The notes: generated by a model from the sequence alone, not told the origin. DNA of 64,000 nt from UBA3102 sp964413055 (GCA_964413055.1 CAYPRB010000004.1:132731-196730); one strand, 5' to 3'; shown: positions 8,998 through 18,410, counted from the first letter of the stretch. Program-made: numbers and translations.

Positions 8998-10878
8998 ATG
9001 AAAAATAAAGATTTTTTAGTAGAAAACAAGGTTCTGGTAGTGGACGACGACCAGGTAACCAGGGTTATTTTGTGTCAAATCCTCGAAAAAGAAGGTTATC
9101 AGGTCTTTGAAGCCGGTGACGGTACTCAGGCGCTGGCGTTATTTAAGCGGTTAAAACCGGCGGTGGTGATCATTGATGCGATGTTGCCCGTGATGGACGG
9201 TTTTACGGTCTGTGCCCGCTTGTGTGAACTCAGTGGCGGCAGAATACCGGTGTTGATGTTGACCTCGCTTAATGACGAGGAATCCGTCAAGCTGGCACTG
9301 CAGGCCGGGGCGGCTGACTTCAGCACCAAACCGGTAAACGGGCCGGTACTTTGCCGTCGCGTGGAGAGACTGCTGCGCAGCAGAAAAATCGAATTTCTGC
9401 TGAAAAAAAGCAGGGCCAGCAAGCAGTCCTTAATTATCAATGTTCCGGACGGGATTATCGGCGTTAATAAATACGGCTTGATCGAGTCGTTCAACCCCGC
9501 GGCGGAACGTGTTTTCGGTTACAGTTATGCCGAGGCAGTTGGTCAGAGTGTCAGAAAGATGCTTCCGGATGCGTTTCGGGAACAAGAGCAAGTGTTCATA
9601 GAGCATCCCGGTATTGAAAATAAAATGTTCAACTCCGAAAGGGAGGGTACCGGCTGGCGGAAAGACGGTTCCAATTTTCCGGTTGCTATCAAGATCAGCG
9701 GTTTTTGTGCCGGTGACCGGTTGGTGATAGTCCGGGATATTACCGAACGCAAGCTGGCTGAGGATAATTTACGTCTGACGGCCAGAGTATTTGAAAGCGT
9801 TTCTGAAGGAATTATTGTCGTAGACAGCGCGGGGAATATTCAAACCGTAAACGCCGCCGCGGTATCAATAACCGGGTACCGCAAGGAAGAACTGGTCGGC
9901 CGGCATTATTCATTTTTAAAAGTCATCCTAAACGATTCCTCATCTGCCGAAAATATTTTATCTGGGGTGCGAAAAAATCACTATTGGCAGGGCCGGGTAT
10001 GGAGCCGCCGGAAAGACGGCGGGGTTTACCCGGTATGGCTATCCATAAGTGCCGTCAGGAATGAAACCATCCGGAATACTTACGCGGTTATTTTCAGGGA
10101 CATCACCGAACAGGTGCGGTGGGAAGCGGAAAAGCAAAAGCTTGCCGAGCAGGCGGCACGGGTGCAAAGAATAAATTCCATGGGAAACGCTTCCGCCAGT
10201 ATCGCGCATGAAATCAACCAACCGCTGAATTCCATCAAAGTGATTGCCGACAGCGTACTTTACTGGTATAAAAAAGGCCAGGTAAATGAAGTGGCACCAC
10301 TGATCGAAAGCTTTCAAAAAATAACCGACCAGGCCGGGCGGATCAGCAGTATTATTAAAAATATTCGTAATTTTGTCAGTGCCGGCAGTGCCGGCAGGCA
10401 GGAGCCCTGTAATTTAAATAATAGCGTCAGCCGGGCGCTGGCTATTCTGGACCACCGGTTCCGGGAACATGGCATCAAGATAAAAAAATCACTTACCTGG
10501 AACCTACCGCCGGTTTTAGGCAATCAAAGCATGTTCGAGGAAATTATTTTGAACCTGCTGGCTAATGCCGTGCAGGCGCTTGACGTTTCCAGCCGCGACG
10601 ATAAGATTATTAACTGCGTCACCCGGCAGGAAGAAGAAAAAATATTACTGGAAATCACGGATAACGGTACGGGGTTGGATAACGGCATGATCGATAAAAT
10701 ATTTGATCCTTTTTTTACAACCAAAACTGCCGGGAAAGGAATGGGTCTCGGTCTAGCTATTGTTCATTCCGGGGTATCGGTTTGCAACGGAAAAATCACA
10801 GCCGAGAACAATCACCAAGGCGGGGCGACGTTTAAGCTGGAGTTTCCCGTTGCTAATGAATCGGCATGGAAAAAATAG
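8998..10878 (+). CDS. Histidine kinase with N-terminal receiver and two PAS domains
   Basis: A 626-residue cytoplasmic sensor kinase. Order: receiver domain (about 11-125; VLVVDDD acidic pocket, phospho-acceptor Asp60), PAS 1 (about 145-260), PAS 2 (about 270-385), phospho-acceptor helix with AHEINQPLNS (His404), then an ATPase domain with NLLANAVQAL, DNGTGLD and GMGLGLAIVHSG. No membrane segment is visible, so it senses an internal signal or is driven through its receiver. I start at the ATG at 8998 (GGGGG five bases upstream); an in-frame TTG at 8878 would add 40 residues without a domain. It precedes an NtrC-type regulator, its likely partner. Confidence 0.9.
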   Translation: MKNKDFLVENKVLVVDDDQVTRVILCQILEKEGYQVFEAGDGTQALALFKRLKPAVVIIDAMLPVMDGFTVCARLCELSGGRIPVLMLTSLNDEESVKLALQAGAADFSTKPVNGPVLCRRVERLLRSRKIEFLLKKSRASKQSLIINVPDGIIGVNKYGLIESFNPAAERVFGYSYAEAVGQSVRKMLPDAFREQEQVFIEHPGIENKMFNSEREGTGWRKDGSNFPVAIKISGFCAGDRLVIVRDITERKLAEDNLRLTARVFESVSEGIIVVDSAGNIQTVNAAAVSITGYRKEELVGRHYSFLKVILNDSSSAENILSGVRKNHYWQGRVWSRRKDGGVYPVWLSISAVRNETIRNTYAVIFRDITEQVRWEAEKQKLAEQAARVQRINSMGNASASIAHEINQPLNSIKVIADSVLYWYKKGQVNEVAPLIESFQKITDQAGRISSIIKNIRNFVSAGSAGRQEPCNLNNSVSRALAILDHRFREHGIKIKKSLTWNLPPVLGNQSMFEEIILNLLANAVQALDVSSRDDKIINCVTRQEEEKILLEITDNGTGLDNGMIDKIFDPFFTTKTAGKGMGLGLAIVHSGVSVCNGKITAENNHQGGATFKLEFPVANESAWKK

Positions 10879-10940
10879 CCGCCGAAAATCTGACTCAAAC
10901 CATTTATTGTTAAACTCTCAAAATTTCTCGGGGTGCTGCA

Positions 10941-12332
10941 ATGAATATTCTACTGGTGGATGATGACCGCGAGAGCAGGTCTTCCGTTGCCGAATTTTTA
11001 AGACAGGCCGGACATAAAGTGGTGGAGTGCGGCAGTGGGTATGACGCGCTGGACAGGTTTTGCAGGGTGGATTTTCATCTGGTATTAAGTGATATTAAAA
11101 TGCCGGGCATGTCCGGTATTGAATTGTTGCGTAGAATCCGGCGCCTGCCGGGAGGCGGGACAGCCGATTTTGTACTTATTACCGGGCATGGTGACATGCG
11201 GTCGGCTATTGAAGCCCTGCGGGCCGGTGCCCGTGACTACCTGTTGAAACCGGTGAAAATCGAAGAACTGGTGCACCTGACCGAACGGGTGGCGGAACAT
11301 TGCGCCTTAAAACCGGGAAAAGTAAGCGGTATCGGTATGGCAGGTCCCGGCCTTGAAATCGTAGGTGTTTTTTCGGAAGCGATGCAAAGAGTTTTTCGTC
11401 AGGCGGAAATAATTCATCAAGACCCTTCCATTCACGTTTTGATCGATGGTGAGACGGGAACGGGAAAGGAAGTAGTGGCAAGATATATTCACCACGGCAA
11501 GGAAGCGGTCGACACGCCGTTTGTAGATATAAACTGTGCGGCCATAGCGGCGGGACTGTTCGAGAGCGAGTTGTTCGGCTATGAGGCCGGGGCTTATACC
11601 GGGGGGCTTATCCAGGGTAAAAAAGGCAAAATCGACCTGGCCGGGGAGGGTACTGTATTTTTGGATGAAATTGTGGAAATGCCCGTTGATTTACAAGCCA
11701 AGCTGCTGAGGGTGATCCAGGAAAAAGAGTTCTACCGGGTTGGCGGCCTGAAGAAAATTAAGACCAGGGCGCGCTTTATCGGTGCTACCAATGCCAGTAT
11801 TGAAGAAAAGATACGCCGGGGAGAGTTTAGAAAGGACCTGTATTACCGGCTGAGCGTAGGAAGAATTCAACTTCCGCCCTTGAGAGAGCGCCGGGAAGAC
11901 ATCATTCCCCTGGCCGAAATGTTTCTTTTAAAATTTGCCGGTGCGAAGGGCAGGTGTTTCAGGTCCATCAGCCGGGAGGCGGAGGAGATATTGCTTGCGT
12001 ATCACTGGCCCGGCAACGTCAGGGAACTAAAAAATGTCATGGAATGGGTTGTTTTAATGTGGGATGAGCGCGAGTTGAAGCCGGGCCACCTGGACCTGCT
12101 GGATAAGACCGGGGAGGCGGTTTCTGAGCAAGATAGCGGTTTGCCCGCCGAGATTGATTGCAAAAATTTTGTTCTGCCTTCAAGGAAACTGCCGCTGGAA
12201 GATTACCAGGACAGAATAATTCTAAAAGCGCTCAAGATGCACCGGGGCAATAAGACGGAGACGGCAAAATACTTAGGTATTTCGCGCCGCTCTCTATATT
12301 GCCGGCTACAAAAAATAGAAAACCGGCGATAG
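10941..12332 (+). CDS. NtrC-type sigma-54-dependent response regulator
   Basis: A 463-residue transcription activator: receiver (phospho-acceptor Asp51), AAA+ domain with Walker A GETGTGKE (170-177), and a Fis-type helix-turn-helix at the end (KTETAKYLGISRRSLYCRLQKI). The sigma-54 contact loop reads GAYTGG (217-222) instead of the usual GAFTGA. Tyr is common at the third place but the final Gly is less usual. It follows the kinase by about 60 nt and probably forms a two-component pair with it. The target may be the chemotaxis genes just downstream, but only a poor sigma-54-like site is seen there. Confidence 0.92.
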   Translation: MNILLVDDDRESRSSVAEFLRQAGHKVVECGSGYDALDRFCRVDFHLVLSDIKMPGMSGIELLRRIRRLPGGGTADFVLITGHGDMRSAIEALRAGARDYLLKPVKIEELVHLTERVAEHCALKPGKVSGIGMAGPGLEIVGVFSEAMQRVFRQAEIIHQDPSIHVLIDGETGTGKEVVARYIHHGKEAVDTPFVDINCAAIAAGLFESELFGYEAGAYTGGLIQGKKGKIDLAGEGTVFLDEIVEMPVDLQAKLLRVIQEKEFYRVGGLKKIKTRARFIGATNASIEEKIRRGEFRKDLYYRLSVGRIQLPPLRERREDIIPLAEMFLLKFAGAKGRCFRSISREAEEILLAYHWPGNVRELKNVMEWVVLMWDERELKPGHLDLLDKTGEAVSEQDSGLPAEIDCKNFVLPSRKLPLEDYQDRIILKALKMHRGNKTETAKYLGISRRSLYCRLQKIENRR

Positions 12333-12395
12333 TTTTACGTGTGCGAAAAAAGCCATATGAACCGTCCGGTGTGCCCATGGGTACACCATTGTACG

Positions 12396-12422
12396 CGCGC
12401 TTTTTAAAAAAGCGCGTTTTTT
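12396..12422 (+). terminator. Terminator after the NtrC-type regulator gene
   Basis: CGCGCTTT pairs with AAAGCGCG and is followed by TTTTTT. It separates the two-component genes from the chemotaxis genes. Confidence 0.8.
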
Positions 12423-12564
12423 CTGTTTTAACGGCTAGCATGATTTTTGCTATAAATAATGTAAAACAAATGAACAATATTTTTTAAGGGGGGAGCAGAT
12501 GGCGATAAATTACGATTGCTTTTAATGTTACTGGTTACAAATATAAGACAGGAGTTAACTTTAA

Positions 12565-13179
12565 ATGGCATTCACTTATTTTTTCCGGGATATGCATACG
12601 CTTGAAATGGCAGTAAAACATGTGATTCCTTATATTGCCGGCCGGAGTAAGATTCGCGTGTGGGATGCCGGTTGCGCCATGGGGCCGGAACCATATTCCC
12701 TGGCCATATTGTTTGCCGAAAACATGGGGCGTTTTGCCTTGCGCAATTTCCGGATTGATGCCACTGATGTGGACGGCAGCAATCTTTTTGAGGAAATTAT
12801 CTTCCGGGGGGTATATCACAAAGACGATTTGAAAAGAATACCCCAACATTTGTTTGAAAAATATTTCGAACCCGACAGGGAACCGGATTATTTTAAATTA
12901 ATCAACGGGATCAGGAATAGGGTTTATTACCGCAAACACGATTTGCTTTCCCTGCAGCCGGTGGGAGACGGTTACAGCATGGTGTTATGCAAGAACGTAC
13001 TACTCCATTTTCAACCGGCCGAACGGGTTGAGGTAATCAAGATGTTTCACGGGGCCCTGGCGCCGGGCGGGTATTTTGCCACCGAACAAACCCAAAAATT
13101 ACCCCGGAAGGTGGCGCATCTTTTTGAACCGGTGGTTGCCGACGCCCAGCTCTTTCGTAAAATCGAGGCCCGTGCATGA
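12565..13179 (+). CDS. Short CheR-like SAM-dependent methyltransferase
   Basis: A 204-residue protein matching only the catalytic domain of CheR methyltransferases. It starts at the segment equivalent to THTFFFRE of full-length CheR (here FTYFFRDMHT), then has the SAM site VWDAGCAMGPEPYSLA and LCKNVLLHF in place of CRNVMIYF. The receptor-binding N-terminal domain is absent. A full CheR is encoded at 21190, so this is a second, specialised copy. AGGAG lies 11 nt upstream of ATG. It overlaps the next gene by 4 nt, implying coupled translation. Its target could be the giant receptor downstream; that is inference. Confidence 0.82.
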   Translation: MAFTYFFRDMHTLEMAVKHVIPYIAGRSKIRVWDAGCAMGPEPYSLAILFAENMGRFALRNFRIDATDVDGSNLFEEIIFRGVYHKDDLKRIPQHLFEKYFEPDREPDYFKLINGIRNRVYYRKHDLLSLQPVGDGYSMVLCKNVLLHFQPAERVEVIKMFHGALAPGGYFATEQTQKLPRKVAHLFEPVVADAQLFRKIEARA

Positions 13180-13775
13180 AGGTGATTTGTCTCAGGTGCA
13201 GCAGAAAAGTATACAGTTGTAACGCATACCTGGTCCTGGGCGACTGGAACCGTCTCGAAGATGTCAACACCCTGGTCGATGCCGGTGCGGTCGGCTCAGT
13301 GACTGGTGTCATAGAAAAAATATCCACCGGGGTTGGGAAGAAACCTGTGGAACAGGTTATCCTCACCCACAGTCATTTCGACCATACCGGCGGCCTCCGG
13401 GCGGTAATAGAAAAGTACCGGCCCGTGGTTTACGCGTTTGCAAGAATTGCAGGGGTGCACCGGACGGTCACCGACGGCCATGTTTTACGGCTGGGCGATC
13501 GCTATTTTGAGGTCATGCATACCCCCGGGCACTCTAACGATTCTATCTGCCTGTACTGTGCTCAAGAAAAAGTGTTATTTTCGGGTGACACCCCGCTGAA
13601 CATCAGGTCGGCGGGAGGTTCTTACCAGCAGGTGTTTGTAAAATCACTCAGAAGAATTGCCGGTTTGGACATTAAAACCATATATTCGGGACACGACTGT
13701 CCGGTAACCGAAAATGCCGGGGATATGATACAAAACACATTGAAGCATGTTAACAGCAGCAGGGTTTTATTTTAA
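13176..13775 (+). CDS. Metallo-beta-lactamase fold hydrolase
   Basis: A 199-residue protein with the metal-binding motif HSHFDH (65-70), a later His in HTPGHSND (about 110-117), Asp in SGDTPL and His in SGHDCP. This complete set fits a two-metal hydrolase. It has the compact length of small glyoxalase II-like members. Its start overlaps the stop of the CheR-like gene (ATGA), and it lies 44 nt before the giant chemoreceptor. The substrate is unknown; the context suggests a role in the signalling cluster. Confidence 0.87.
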   Translation: MKVICLRCSRKVYSCNAYLVLGDWNRLEDVNTLVDAGAVGSVTGVIEKISTGVGKKPVEQVILTHSHFDHTGGLRAVIEKYRPVVYAFARIAGVHRTVTDGHVLRLGDRYFEVMHTPGHSNDSICLYCAQEKVLFSGDTPLNIRSAGGSYQQVFVKSLRRIAGLDIKTIYSGHDCPVTENAGDMIQNTLKHVNSSRVLF

Positions 13776-13818
13776 GATTATTTGTTAATCATTTTTATTT
13801 TAAAGGGGTTAAGAGTAC

Positions 13819-16800
13819 ATGAAAATGAAAATCGGTACCAAAGTGATGCTGGGATTTGCCCTGGTCTTATTATTAATTGTGGTCATAGGGGGTAATGCGA
13901 CTGTTTCAACCAATTCTATCGATCAAGACACCAACACACTAAGAGAGGTCAATGAAGAATTATCGCTGATAAAAGATATTGAAAGTCATTTCTATAACGG
14001 GGTGGCGGGGATTCGCGGTTATATAGCATACGGTCAAAACTCTTTTAAAGATGCTTATAACCAGGAATTGACCCGGGCCTTGGATTTGGAAGAGCAGCTT
14101 TTAGGAATTGCCGGGAACGACATTAAAGATACAGTTCAGAGGTTAATCAATGTAACCAATACTTACCACCAGGGTATTGTCAACGACCTGATCCCTGCTG
14201 TAGAAAGACAGTACCGGGCCACGGATCCGCAAGTAATTCAGGCGGCGGAACAAGAAGTACAGCAGAAAGCCGCGGAGTTGGTTCCGGTTACCAACCAACT
14301 AACGGGAACGATCCAGGAGTTGGTGGCAGGAAATGAAGAAATTTTTAATGCCAATATTGGTTTGGTAAGCAATAATGCTGCCAGAGTAAGCACTGTATCC
14401 ATGACGCTAGGAATTCTGTCCTTAGTGTTAGGTGTAATTTTATGTTTAGTCATTACAAGGTCGATCAACAAACCCATCGATATTCTGTTGTCTGAAAGCA
14501 AACGGTTAAACGCAGCCGCGAAAGAAGGAAAGCTGGATGTGCGCGGTGATGTGGCAATCGTCGATTCGGAGTTTCAGGGTATTATCAGGGGCATCAATGA
14601 TATCCTGGATGCCGTAATTGCCCCGTTTAACGTGGCGGCGGAATATATCGACCGGATCAGCAAGGGCGATATTCCGCCGAAGATTACCGACAGTTATCAC
14701 GGGGATTTCAACGAGATTAAAAATAATCTGAACGGTTGTATTGATGCCGTCAATGCCCTGGTTGACGATACCGAAATGCTGACCCGGTCGACGGTGGAAG
14801 GCAAGCTAGATGCCAGAGCGGATGCTTCCAGGCACGGCGGTGATTTCCGTAAAATTGTCGATGGTATCAATAATACCCTGGATGCCGTGATTGGTCCTTT
14901 AAACGTGGCTGCCGAATACGTGGACCGGATCAGCAAGGGCGATATTCCGCCGAAGATTACCGACAATTATCACGGGGATTTCAACGAGATTAAAAATAAT
15001 TTGAACGGTTGTATTGATGCCATCAATGGTTTGCTTAAAGAAGTCGACAACTTGATCCGTGCGGTCAGGGAGGGCAGGTTGGACACCCGGGGTGACGCGG
15101 CGGCGTATTCCGGCGACTGGGGCAGGCTGGTCACCGGTATGAACGATCTGACCGCAGCCGTGGAAGAACCGGTGAACGAATTGATGTCCATTTTCAGTCG
15201 CATGTCGCTCAATGACTTTACGCAAAAAATTGATAGGGATTATCAAGGTGTCTGGAACGAAATCAAACATGCCGTTAACGAGGTCAATGGGCATAATGAA
15301 CGCATTGTCGAAGTGGTTGATAACATTAGCAAGGGGGATCTCAGTGACCTGGACGGCTTTAAAAAGGTCGGGCGCAGGTGTGACCAGGACGAGCTGATGC
15401 CGGCTTTTGTCCGGATGATCGAGGCAATACAAAAGCTGGTGGCCGATGCCGATGAGCTTGCCGCAGCCGCGGGGGAAGGAAAGCTTGACGCCAGGGCCGA
15501 TGCTGCCGGACACCGCGGGGAGTACCGCAAGGTAATCGACGGGCTCAACCGGACCCTGGACGCGGTGATTGGTCCCTTGAACGTGGCGGCGGAATACGTG
15601 GACCGGATCAGCAAGGGGGATATTCCGCCGAAAATTACCGATACTTACCAAGGGGATTTCAACGAGATTAAAAACAACCTGAACGCCTGTATCGACGCGG
15701 TAAACGGTTTGCTCCAAGAGGTTAACGGCATGATCCGGGCGGTGCAGGAAGGTAAGTTGGCTAACCGCGGCCGTGCGGAAGCCTTTACCGGTGACTGGGG
15801 CGAGTTGGTGATCGGTATGAACGGTTTGCTGGAAGCCGTAGCCGAACCGGTAAACGAGCTAATGTTGGTGTTGCGACGCATGGCGGTAAACGATGTCACC
15901 AAAAAGGTAGAGAAAGATTATGCCGGTGTCTGGGACGACATCAAGAATGCTGTCAACGATGTCAATAAGCGGTTGGCCCATATACATGAAACTGTAATCA
16001 ATGTCAGTAACGGCGATTTAAGTGACCTTGAGAATTACAAGAAAATAGGTCAAAGAAGCGAAAACGATAAATTAGTACCCGGTTTTATTAAGATGATGGA
16101 GGCAATCCAGAACTTGGCGCAAGATGCTGAAATGCTGGTCAACGAAGCTGTCGAGGGCAAGCTGGACACCAGGGCCGACGCTGCCGGGCACGAAGGTGAA
16201 TACCGTAAAATCGTCGACGGGGTCAACCGGGTTCTGGATACGGTAATCAATCCGGTTAACGAAGCTGCCGCCTGCCTTAAAGAAATGGCCAAAGGCAATT
16301 TAGATGTAAGGGTAACCGGCAATTACAAAGGCGACCATGCCATCATTAAAGAAGCGCTTAACGGGACCCTTGAGGCTTTGAATCAAATTATCAAGGAAGA
16401 AGCGGTTTATTGCCTGCAAGAAATGGCTAAGGGTAACCTGGACGTGGCTATTACTGGAAAATACCAGGGAGACTACGCCATTATTAAAAACGCGCTTAAT
16501 ACCACCGTAAATGACCTCAATGAAATATTAGGCCAGGTCGCCGTTGCTATCGAACAGGTGAATAACGGTTCCCAACAGGTTTCCGATTCCAGCCAGGCCC
16601 TGTCGCAGGGATCGGCTGAGTCCGCCAGTTCCATGGATCAGGTCACTTCCTCCATGCAGCAAATAAACGCCCAAACTAAACAAAATGCGGAAAATGCCAC
16701 GCAGGCCAATCAGTTGGCCACCCAGGCCCGTTCCAACGCGGAAAAAGGAAACAATCAAATGGGCCAGATGTTAAAAGCTATGGGGGAAATTAACGAATCT

Positions 16801-17487
16801 GCCGCCGATATCTCGAAAATTATTAAGGCGATCGACGAGATTGCCTTCCAGACCAATTTATTGGCCCTAAACGCGGCAGTCGAGGCGGCGCGGGCTGGAA
16901 AACACGGTAAAGGATTCACGGTGGTGGCGGAAGAAGTACGAAACCTGGCCCAGCGCAGTGCTAAAGCGGCGGAAGAGACTGCCGAGCTGATTGAAAACTC
17001 AATTAAGAAAACGGAAGTGGGTGCCAAGATAGCGGAAGAAACCTCCAGTGCCTTGGAGGAAATTGTCCTGGGTTCTACCAAGGTGACTGATTTGATTAGT
17101 GAAATTGCATCTGCCTCCAAAGAACAGGCGCTGGGTATCGGTCAAGTTGACCAGGGATTGGGGCAGGTCGACCAGGTTATTCAACAGAATTCATCCAGCG
17201 CGGAAGAACTAGCGGCCGCCAGTGAAGAGATGTCCAGCCAGGCCTTAATGGTTAAACAGATGCTGGAAAAATTCAAATTTAAACAGCAAGCTACCGCAAA
17301 TGTTTCACTGTCCGGCGCGGCAACAGACTTTGATTTTCGCGCTCAATCATCCTTCGACGGTGCCGGGGAAGTTAAACCAAAGGGGCTTAATGTTGAGGCG
17401 GAAGCGGCGGCAACCTTATCGCCAAGTGATCAGGTGCAGCCGGAAGACGTTATTTCCCTTGATGACCACGATTACGGCAAGTTTTAA
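13819..17487 (+). CDS. Giant methyl-accepting chemotaxis protein with a HAMP array
   Basis: A 1222-residue receptor. A membrane helix at about 7-28 is followed by a four-helix-bundle type outer domain (about 30-190) and a second helix at about 193-213. Then come about 15 HAMP-like units of 45-47 residues (about 215-910). The C-terminal signalling domain has the tip sequence EIAFQTNLLALNAAVEAARA (about 1010) and a final tail without a CheR-binding pentapeptide. Five units form a longer repeat: equivalent positions at 14764, 15442 and 16120 are exactly 678 nt (226 residues) apart. Two-helix membrane topology and the tip mark it as a chemoreceptor. It lies between the MBL-fold gene and cheY. AAAGGGG lies upstream of ATG. 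Confidence 0.93.
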   Translation: MKMKIGTKVMLGFALVLLLIVVIGGNATVSTNSIDQDTNTLREVNEELSLIKDIESHFYNGVAGIRGYIAYGQNSFKDAYNQELTRALDLEEQLLGIAGNDIKDTVQRLINVTNTYHQGIVNDLIPAVERQYRATDPQVIQAAEQEVQQKAAELVPVTNQLTGTIQELVAGNEEIFNANIGLVSNNAARVSTVSMTLGILSLVLGVILCLVITRSINKPIDILLSESKRLNAAAKEGKLDVRGDVAIVDSEFQGIIRGINDILDAVIAPFNVAAEYIDRISKGDIPPKITDSYHGDFNEIKNNLNGCIDAVNALVDDTEMLTRSTVEGKLDARADASRHGGDFRKIVDGINNTLDAVIGPLNVAAEYVDRISKGDIPPKITDNYHGDFNEIKNNLNGCIDAINGLLKEVDNLIRAVREGRLDTRGDAAAYSGDWGRLVTGMNDLTAAVEEPVNELMSIFSRMSLNDFTQKIDRDYQGVWNEIKHAVNEVNGHNERIVEVVDNISKGDLSDLDGFKKVGRRCDQDELMPAFVRMIEAIQKLVADADELAAAAGEGKLDARADAAGHRGEYRKVIDGLNRTLDAVIGPLNVAAEYVDRISKGDIPPKITDTYQGDFNEIKNNLNACIDAVNGLLQEVNGMIRAVQEGKLANRGRAEAFTGDWGELVIGMNGLLEAVAEPVNELMLVLRRMAVNDVTKKVEKDYAGVWDDIKNAVNDVNKRLAHIHETVINVSNGDLSDLENYKKIGQRSENDKLVPGFIKMMEAIQNLAQDAEMLVNEAVEGKLDTRADAAGHEGEYRKIVDGVNRVLDTVINPVNEAAACLKEMAKGNLDVRVTGNYKGDHAIIKEALNGTLEALNQIIKEEAVYCLQEMAKGNLDVAITGKYQGDYAIIKNALNTTVNDLNEILGQVAVAIEQVNNGSQQVSDSSQALSQGSAESASSMDQVTSSMQQINAQTKQNAENATQANQLATQARSNAEKGNNQMGQMLKAMGEINESAADISKIIKAIDEIAFQTNLLALNAAVEAARAGKHGKGFTVVAEEVRNLAQRSAKAAEETAELIENSIKKTEVGAKIAEETSSALEEIVLGSTKVTDLISEIASASKEQALGIGQVDQGLGQVDQVIQQNSSSAEELAAASEEMSSQALMVKQMLEKFKFKQQATANVSLSGAATDFDFRAQSSFDGAGEVKPKGLNVEAEAAATLSPSDQVQPEDVISLDDHDYGKF
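14764..16797 (+). repeat. 678-bp higher-order repeat inside the chemoreceptor gene
   Basis: The unit starting at 14764 (DDTEML) recurs at 15442 (ADADEL) and 16120 (QDAEML), exactly 678 nt apart both times. Each copy runs EGKLDxRAD, ISKGDIPPKI, GDWG, NELM and KGDLSDL modules in order; the third is incomplete and diverged. Copies 1 and 2 share long near-identical stretches. The end coordinate is nominal, since the third copy fades near 16500. Confidence 0.75.
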
Positions 17488-17551
17488 CTATTTGAAATGT
17501 TGATACCGGTATGCCTGAGGGTAACAAGTTAATTACCGAGGTGGGATCGGC

Positions 17552-17908
17552 TTGGCTAAGAAAATTTTGATTGTGGATGATGCCGGCATGATGAGGATGA
17601 TGATTAAAGAAATCCTCACCAAAAACGGTTATGAAGTTGCCGGGGAAGCCCGGAGCGTGCGGGAAGCGGTTGAAAAGTATGCGGTATTAAAGCCCGACCT
17701 GGTGACTATGGATGTTGCCATGCCCGATTTGAACGGCATTGACGGAGTAAAAGCCATTCGCCGCATCGACCCGAATGCCAATATCATCATGTGCAGCGCT
17801 AAAAGTAACACGGTAATGGAGGCCATACGGGCAGGAGCAAAGGGATTTGTGGTAAAACCTTTCAAAGCGGCGCAAATAGTCAAAACTGTAACTAATGTTT
17901 TAGAGTAA
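17552..17908 (+). CDS. cheY: Chemotaxis response regulator CheY
   Basis: A 118-residue stand-alone receiver. It has the acidic pair DD (9-10), phospho-acceptor Asp54 in VTMDVAMP, the CSAKS switch region and the lysine in VVKPF. The start is TTG with GAGGTGGG about 9 nt upstream. Length and isolation fit CheY, which carries the phosphoryl signal from CheA. It lies between the chemoreceptor and cheA. If no flagella exist, its output could differ from motor control. Confidence 0.92.
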   Translation: MAKKILIVDDAGMMRMMIKEILTKNGYEVAGEARSVREAVEKYAVLKPDLVTMDVAMPDLNGIDGVKAIRRIDPNANIIMCSAKSNTVMEAIRAGAKGFVVKPFKAAQIVKTVTNVLE

Positions 17909-17939
17909 GGGTCGCGGTGGAAGTAAAGGATGTGTCTGA

Positions 17940-18363
17940 TTGAATATTTTGTTAATAGATGATGAACTGGATAGTTTTAATAGTCTGGTTGCTGCTGTCG
18001 AACCTGCCGGCAATAAGTGTAAAAAGTTCAACTGTCCCGTGCAAGCACTGGAAACCTACCGGCAGCATCAAGATCTGTATGGTGTGGTCATTACTGATAT
18101 GAAGATGCCCGGCATGAATGGTATTGAATTTTTAAAGCAGGCCCGTACACTGAATCCGGAAGCTAGGGTAATCATCATCACCGGCTACGGAGATGTCGAG
18201 ACGGCAATAACAGCGGTTAATAACGGTGCGTATGCTTGAAGGTGAAATCAATAATTTGAGAAGACAAAGATTGGATTATGAATGCCTGGAAGCGGAATAC
18301 CGGAAATTAAAACAGGCTTACGAGGACCTGCAAAAGTTGCTGCAAGGCGCGGCTGCCGAATGA
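17940..18363 (+). pseudogene. Broken response regulator with coiled-coil tail
   Basis: The first frame (17940-18239) encodes a receiver of 99 residues with DDE acidic pocket and phospho-acceptor in VITDMKMPG, but stops right after NNGAYA. The next residues of a receiver, with the essential lysine (FxxKP), are missing. A second frame starts at 18232 (MLEGEINNLRRQ) and gives 43 residues of charged coiled-coil ending at 18363, which looks like the original tail. A deletion of the last strand and helix with a frame change explains both. It could still be expressed as two overlapping peptides, but as a phospho-receiver it looks dead. Confidence 0.65.
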
Positions 18364-18410
18364 TTTGGGTTAATATTAAAACTACATGTTAGATTAAGAG
18401 GAGCCTAGTT

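Noticed and set aside
14899..15717. A 272-residue minus-strand frame in the chemoreceptor
   Set aside because: Mirror of the HAMP repeats; no start signal and no family resemblance.
14500..16500. Repeats as a possible CRISPR array
   Set aside because: The period is 678 bp and coding; there are no short identical repeats with unique spacers anywhere in the window.
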